This document shows positions 62,481-64,000 of a stretch of 64,000 nucleotides of DNA, piece by piece. The notes under the pieces are model-generated. The model worked only from the letters and a program-made list of their open reading frames with translations. It did no database searches and was not told the DNA's origin. Source of the DNA: Alkalimonas delamerensis (GTDB taxonomy: Bacteria; Pseudomonadota; Gammaproteobacteria; Enterobacterales; Alteromonadaceae); assembly GCF_030717955.1 (NCBI RefSeq), contig NZ_JAUZVY010000005.1, forward strand, positions 124,001-188,000, written 5' to 3'. The position numbers and the translations under genes were made by a program. Numbering within the stretch: position 1 is the first letter of the stretch; each line of letters begins with the position of its first letter.

Positions 62481-63017
62481 ATGAAAAAATTAATGGGCGT
62501 TGGTTGCGCTGTCGCCTTGGGTCTTGCCTCGATGCAAGCCACTGCTGTGAACTGGGACTATGTCGGTGTTGGCTATGTTGATCACTTTGGCTCTGGCGCT
62601 TATCTGAACTTAAGCCATCAGCTGGAACCCCGCTGGGTGGTGCGTGCCGACTTGGAGCGGGTGTCGAAGCATTCGGTCGATGTCAGTCAGTTTTCACTGG
62701 GAGCCAATTACCTGACCGAGTTTAAGCTCGATTTTGCCCCTGAGGTACAAACTTACATTCTGGGTGGCTTGCAGCATGCCTTTGAAGACGCCAGTGACAC
62801 AGGTATTTATGCTGGCGTAGGCTTAGCCCACAAGTTAACGCCTGAGGTGGAGTGGTTTACCGAACTGAGCTACCACACCATTGGCCGTGATTACAGCAGC
62901 CTGGCCGGCGGTATTGCCTTTTACATTAGCCCGGACTGGGCGGCCCGTACCAGTGTGGCGCTGAACAGCGGCAATCGCTCGAATGAGTTTCGACTGGGTG
63001 TTTCTTACAGTTTTTAA
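62481..63017 (+). CDS. Small outer-membrane beta-barrel protein
   Basis: 178 residues. Signal peptide MKKLMGVGCAVALGLASMQATA, then about eight amphipathic strands (WDYVGVGYVDHF, AYLNLSHQLEPRWVVRADLE, FSLGANYL, YILGGLQHAF) and a terminal LGVSYSF with the C-terminal Phe. Layout parallels the 216-residue barrel at 46.8 kb, without obvious sequence identity. AAAGGAG lies 8 bases before ATG 62481; the frame extends upstream but that part is not a signal peptide. Confidence 0.8.
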   Translation: MKKLMGVGCAVALGLASMQATAVNWDYVGVGYVDHFGSGAYLNLSHQLEPRWVVRADLERVSKHSVDVSQFSLGANYLTEFKLDFAPEVQTYILGGLQHAFEDASDTGIYAGVGLAHKLTPEVEWFTELSYHTIGRDYSSLAGGIAFYISPDWAARTSVALNSGNRSNEFRLGVSYSF

Positions 63018-63053
63018 CCACGGACTTTAACGTTGTGCGCTGCTGCCCATCCT

Positions 63054-63524
63054 TCAGCAGCGCGTCTGGCCTGGTTGCTGCTCATGCTGCAGTAACCAGG
63101 CTTTTTTATCCAAGCCACCGGCATAACCCGTCAGCTTGCCATTGGCACCAATCACCCGGTGACAGGGGATCACAATGGCAATCGGGTTGCGGCTATTGGC
63201 CATGCCAACGGCCCGAACGGCCTTTGGGTTGCCAATGGCATGGGCAATTTGCTGGTAGCTGCGGGTAGTGCCATAGGGCACTTGTTGCAGTGCTTGCCAG
63301 ACTGCTTGCTGAAAAGCGGTGCCCACCGGTGCCAGTAGCAGGGTAAATGTTTGCAGGCTGCCCGCAAAATAGCGCTCTAGCTGCTTCGCGGCTTCCAGCA
63401 ACAGTGCTGAGCTTGGGGGCTTTAGCCTGGTTGCTTCGGTTAAAAAACGAATGGCGCTGATCCCTTGCGGACTGGCCTTGATCGAGATGGCTCCGAAGGG
63501 GCCGGGAATTATGCATTCCGTCAT
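63054..63524 (-). CDS. ogt: Methylated-DNA--[protein]-cysteine S-methyltransferase
   Basis: Suicide repair protein removing alkyl groups from O6-alkylguanine. 156 residues. Active-site PCHRV with acceptor C121, the Asn hinge/helix-turn-helix region QQVPYGTTRSYQQIAHAIGNPKAVRAVGMANSRNP and the arginine finger are present. No Ada regulatory domain, so it is of the Ogt type. Lies 12 bases downstream of the glycosylase gene, in the same orientation. Confidence 0.92.
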   Translation of the reverse strand: MTECIIPGPFGAISIKASPQGISAIRFLTEATRLKPPSSALLLEAAKQLERYFAGSLQTFTLLLAPVGTAFQQAVWQALQQVPYGTTRSYQQIAHAIGNPKAVRAVGMANSRNPIAIVIPCHRVIGANGKLTGYAGGLDKKAWLLQHEQQPGQTRC

Positions 63525-63536
63525 TGTTTGGTCCTG

Positions 63537-64000
63537 TCAAAGTGGTTGCTGATTGCAGCGGGTGCTGTGTGAGAACGCTGTTGTTTGAGACTGATGTTGT
63601 TTGAGACTGCTGCTGTTTGAAACCCCCGCTGTTTGAAACCAAAGTTGCAAGGTAGCATAGCTGCGCCAAGGGGCCAGCTGTTGATGGCTGAGGTCTTGGC
63701 TGTGCTGCTTCAGCGCTTTTTGAATGCCGACATCGCCCGCCAACCAGATATCGCTGTGCTGTAAACCACGCATGCTGGCATAGTTGCAAGTCCAGGGCCC
63801 AATGCCTTTGATTTCAAGCCACTGCTCCGGGCTGCAGTCTGGCTGTTGCAGCTGCAAGGCGGCAAAATCACGCAAGGTCTGACGACGAGCCTGGGGTAGT
63901 TTGAGCATCTGCAAATCACTGGCTGCTACGGCAGCCGGGGTAGGAAACAAGCGCTTTTCGGGCTGTTGCGGTACAGGCTGGCCCAGGGCTGCGACCAACC
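63537..64000 (-). CDS. alkA: DNA-3-methyladenine glycosylase II, AlkA type (5' partial)
   Basis: C-terminal about 154 residues of a helix-hairpin-helix glycosylase excising alkylated bases. The HhH motif LEIKGIGPWTCNYASMRG and the following catalytic Asp region (WLAGDVGIQKAL) match AlkA; the start lies beyond the window. Fused N-terminal Ada domains, found in some proteins, cannot be excluded. The last about 25 residues (from FQTAG) are low-complexity and come from a 16-base tandem repeat, beyond the normal end of the domain. Confidence 0.88.
   Translation of the reverse strand, partial: LVAALGQPVPQQPEKRLFPTPAAVAASDLQMLKLPQARRQTLRDFAALQLQQPDCSPEQWLEIKGIGPWTCNYASMRGLQHSDIWLAGDVGIQKALKQHSQDLSHQQLAPWRSYATLQLWFQTAGVSNSSSLKQHQSQTTAFSHSTRCNQQPL
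63579..63642. repeat. Four 16-base tandem repeats at the 3' end of alkA
   Basis: Units start at 63579, 63595, 63611 and 63627. The first two are TGTTGTTTGAGACTGA and TGTTGTTTGAGACTGC; the last two are diverged (GCTGTTTGAAACC core). The period is not a multiple of three, so the repeat is of DNA, not protein. Confidence 0.8.

Overview
The window reads as a chromosomal segment of a gammaproteobacterium. Two large housekeeping blocks keep the gene order known from Escherichia coli: yhbY/rlmE-ftsH-folP-glmM-secG-tRNAs-rimP-nusA-infB-rbfA-truB-rpsO-pnp-nlpI, and miaB-ybeZ-ybeY-corC-lnt ... leuS-lptE-holA-nadD-rsfS-rlmH-mrdA-rodA-rlpA-dacA-ybeD-lipB-lipA. Placing tpiA between glmM and secG, together with a CobD-related gene next to mtnN, a Shewanella-like phosphatase, a large TonB receptor and a propeller-GGDEF-EAL sensor, suggests an Alteromonadales or Rheinheimera/Alkalimonas-like relative. 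The genus cannot be settled from the sequence alone.

Layout. Positions 1-19115 are mostly plus strand: transcript cleavage (greA), rRNA modification and proteolysis (rlmE, ftsH, behind a heat-shock-type promoter), folate and cell-wall precursors (folP, glmM), tpiA, secG, tRNA-Leu and initiator tRNA-fMet, the rimP-nusA-infB-rbfA-truB translation operon, rpsO, pnp, nlpI and a lipoprotein with a metallopeptidase-like motif. At 19.0-21.1 kb a PilZ gene and a diguanylate cyclase gene diverge from a shared control region. From 21.0 to 33.8 kb a long minus-strand block (leuS to lipA in transcription order) covers lipopolysaccharide export, NAD, DNA polymerase III delta, ribosome silencing, the elongasome (PBP2, RodA, RlpA, PBP5) and lipoate synthesis.

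At 34.0-38.9 kb are plus-strand genes for a YbeL-like zinc ribbon protein, a Lon-type protease and a fusion of a lipid-kinase-like domain to a DUF389 membrane domain. A subtilisin-family protease gene (38.9-40.9 kb) carries an apparent one-base frameshift. The minus-strand block lnt-corC-ybeY-ybeZ-miaB follows to 46.5 kb.

From 46.7 to 54.1 kb is an accessory plus-strand cluster, AT-richer by eye: an outer-membrane beta-barrel protein, a TonB-dependent receptor, a ToxR/CadC-like membrane regulator with a TolB-type propeller, and a secreted PPP-family phosphatase. It has palindromes and repeated motifs in its intergenic regions. It is the best candidate here for an uncharacterised sensing/uptake module. 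The rest holds an EamA transporter, a 1508-residue propeller-PAS-GGDEF-EAL protein, a CobD-like membrane protein with mtnN, pirin, a small beta-barrel protein, and two alkylation-repair genes (an ogt-type methyltransferase and a partial AlkA-type glycosylase) running off the right edge.

All annotation is from reading the sequence and knowledge of protein families; no searches were run.
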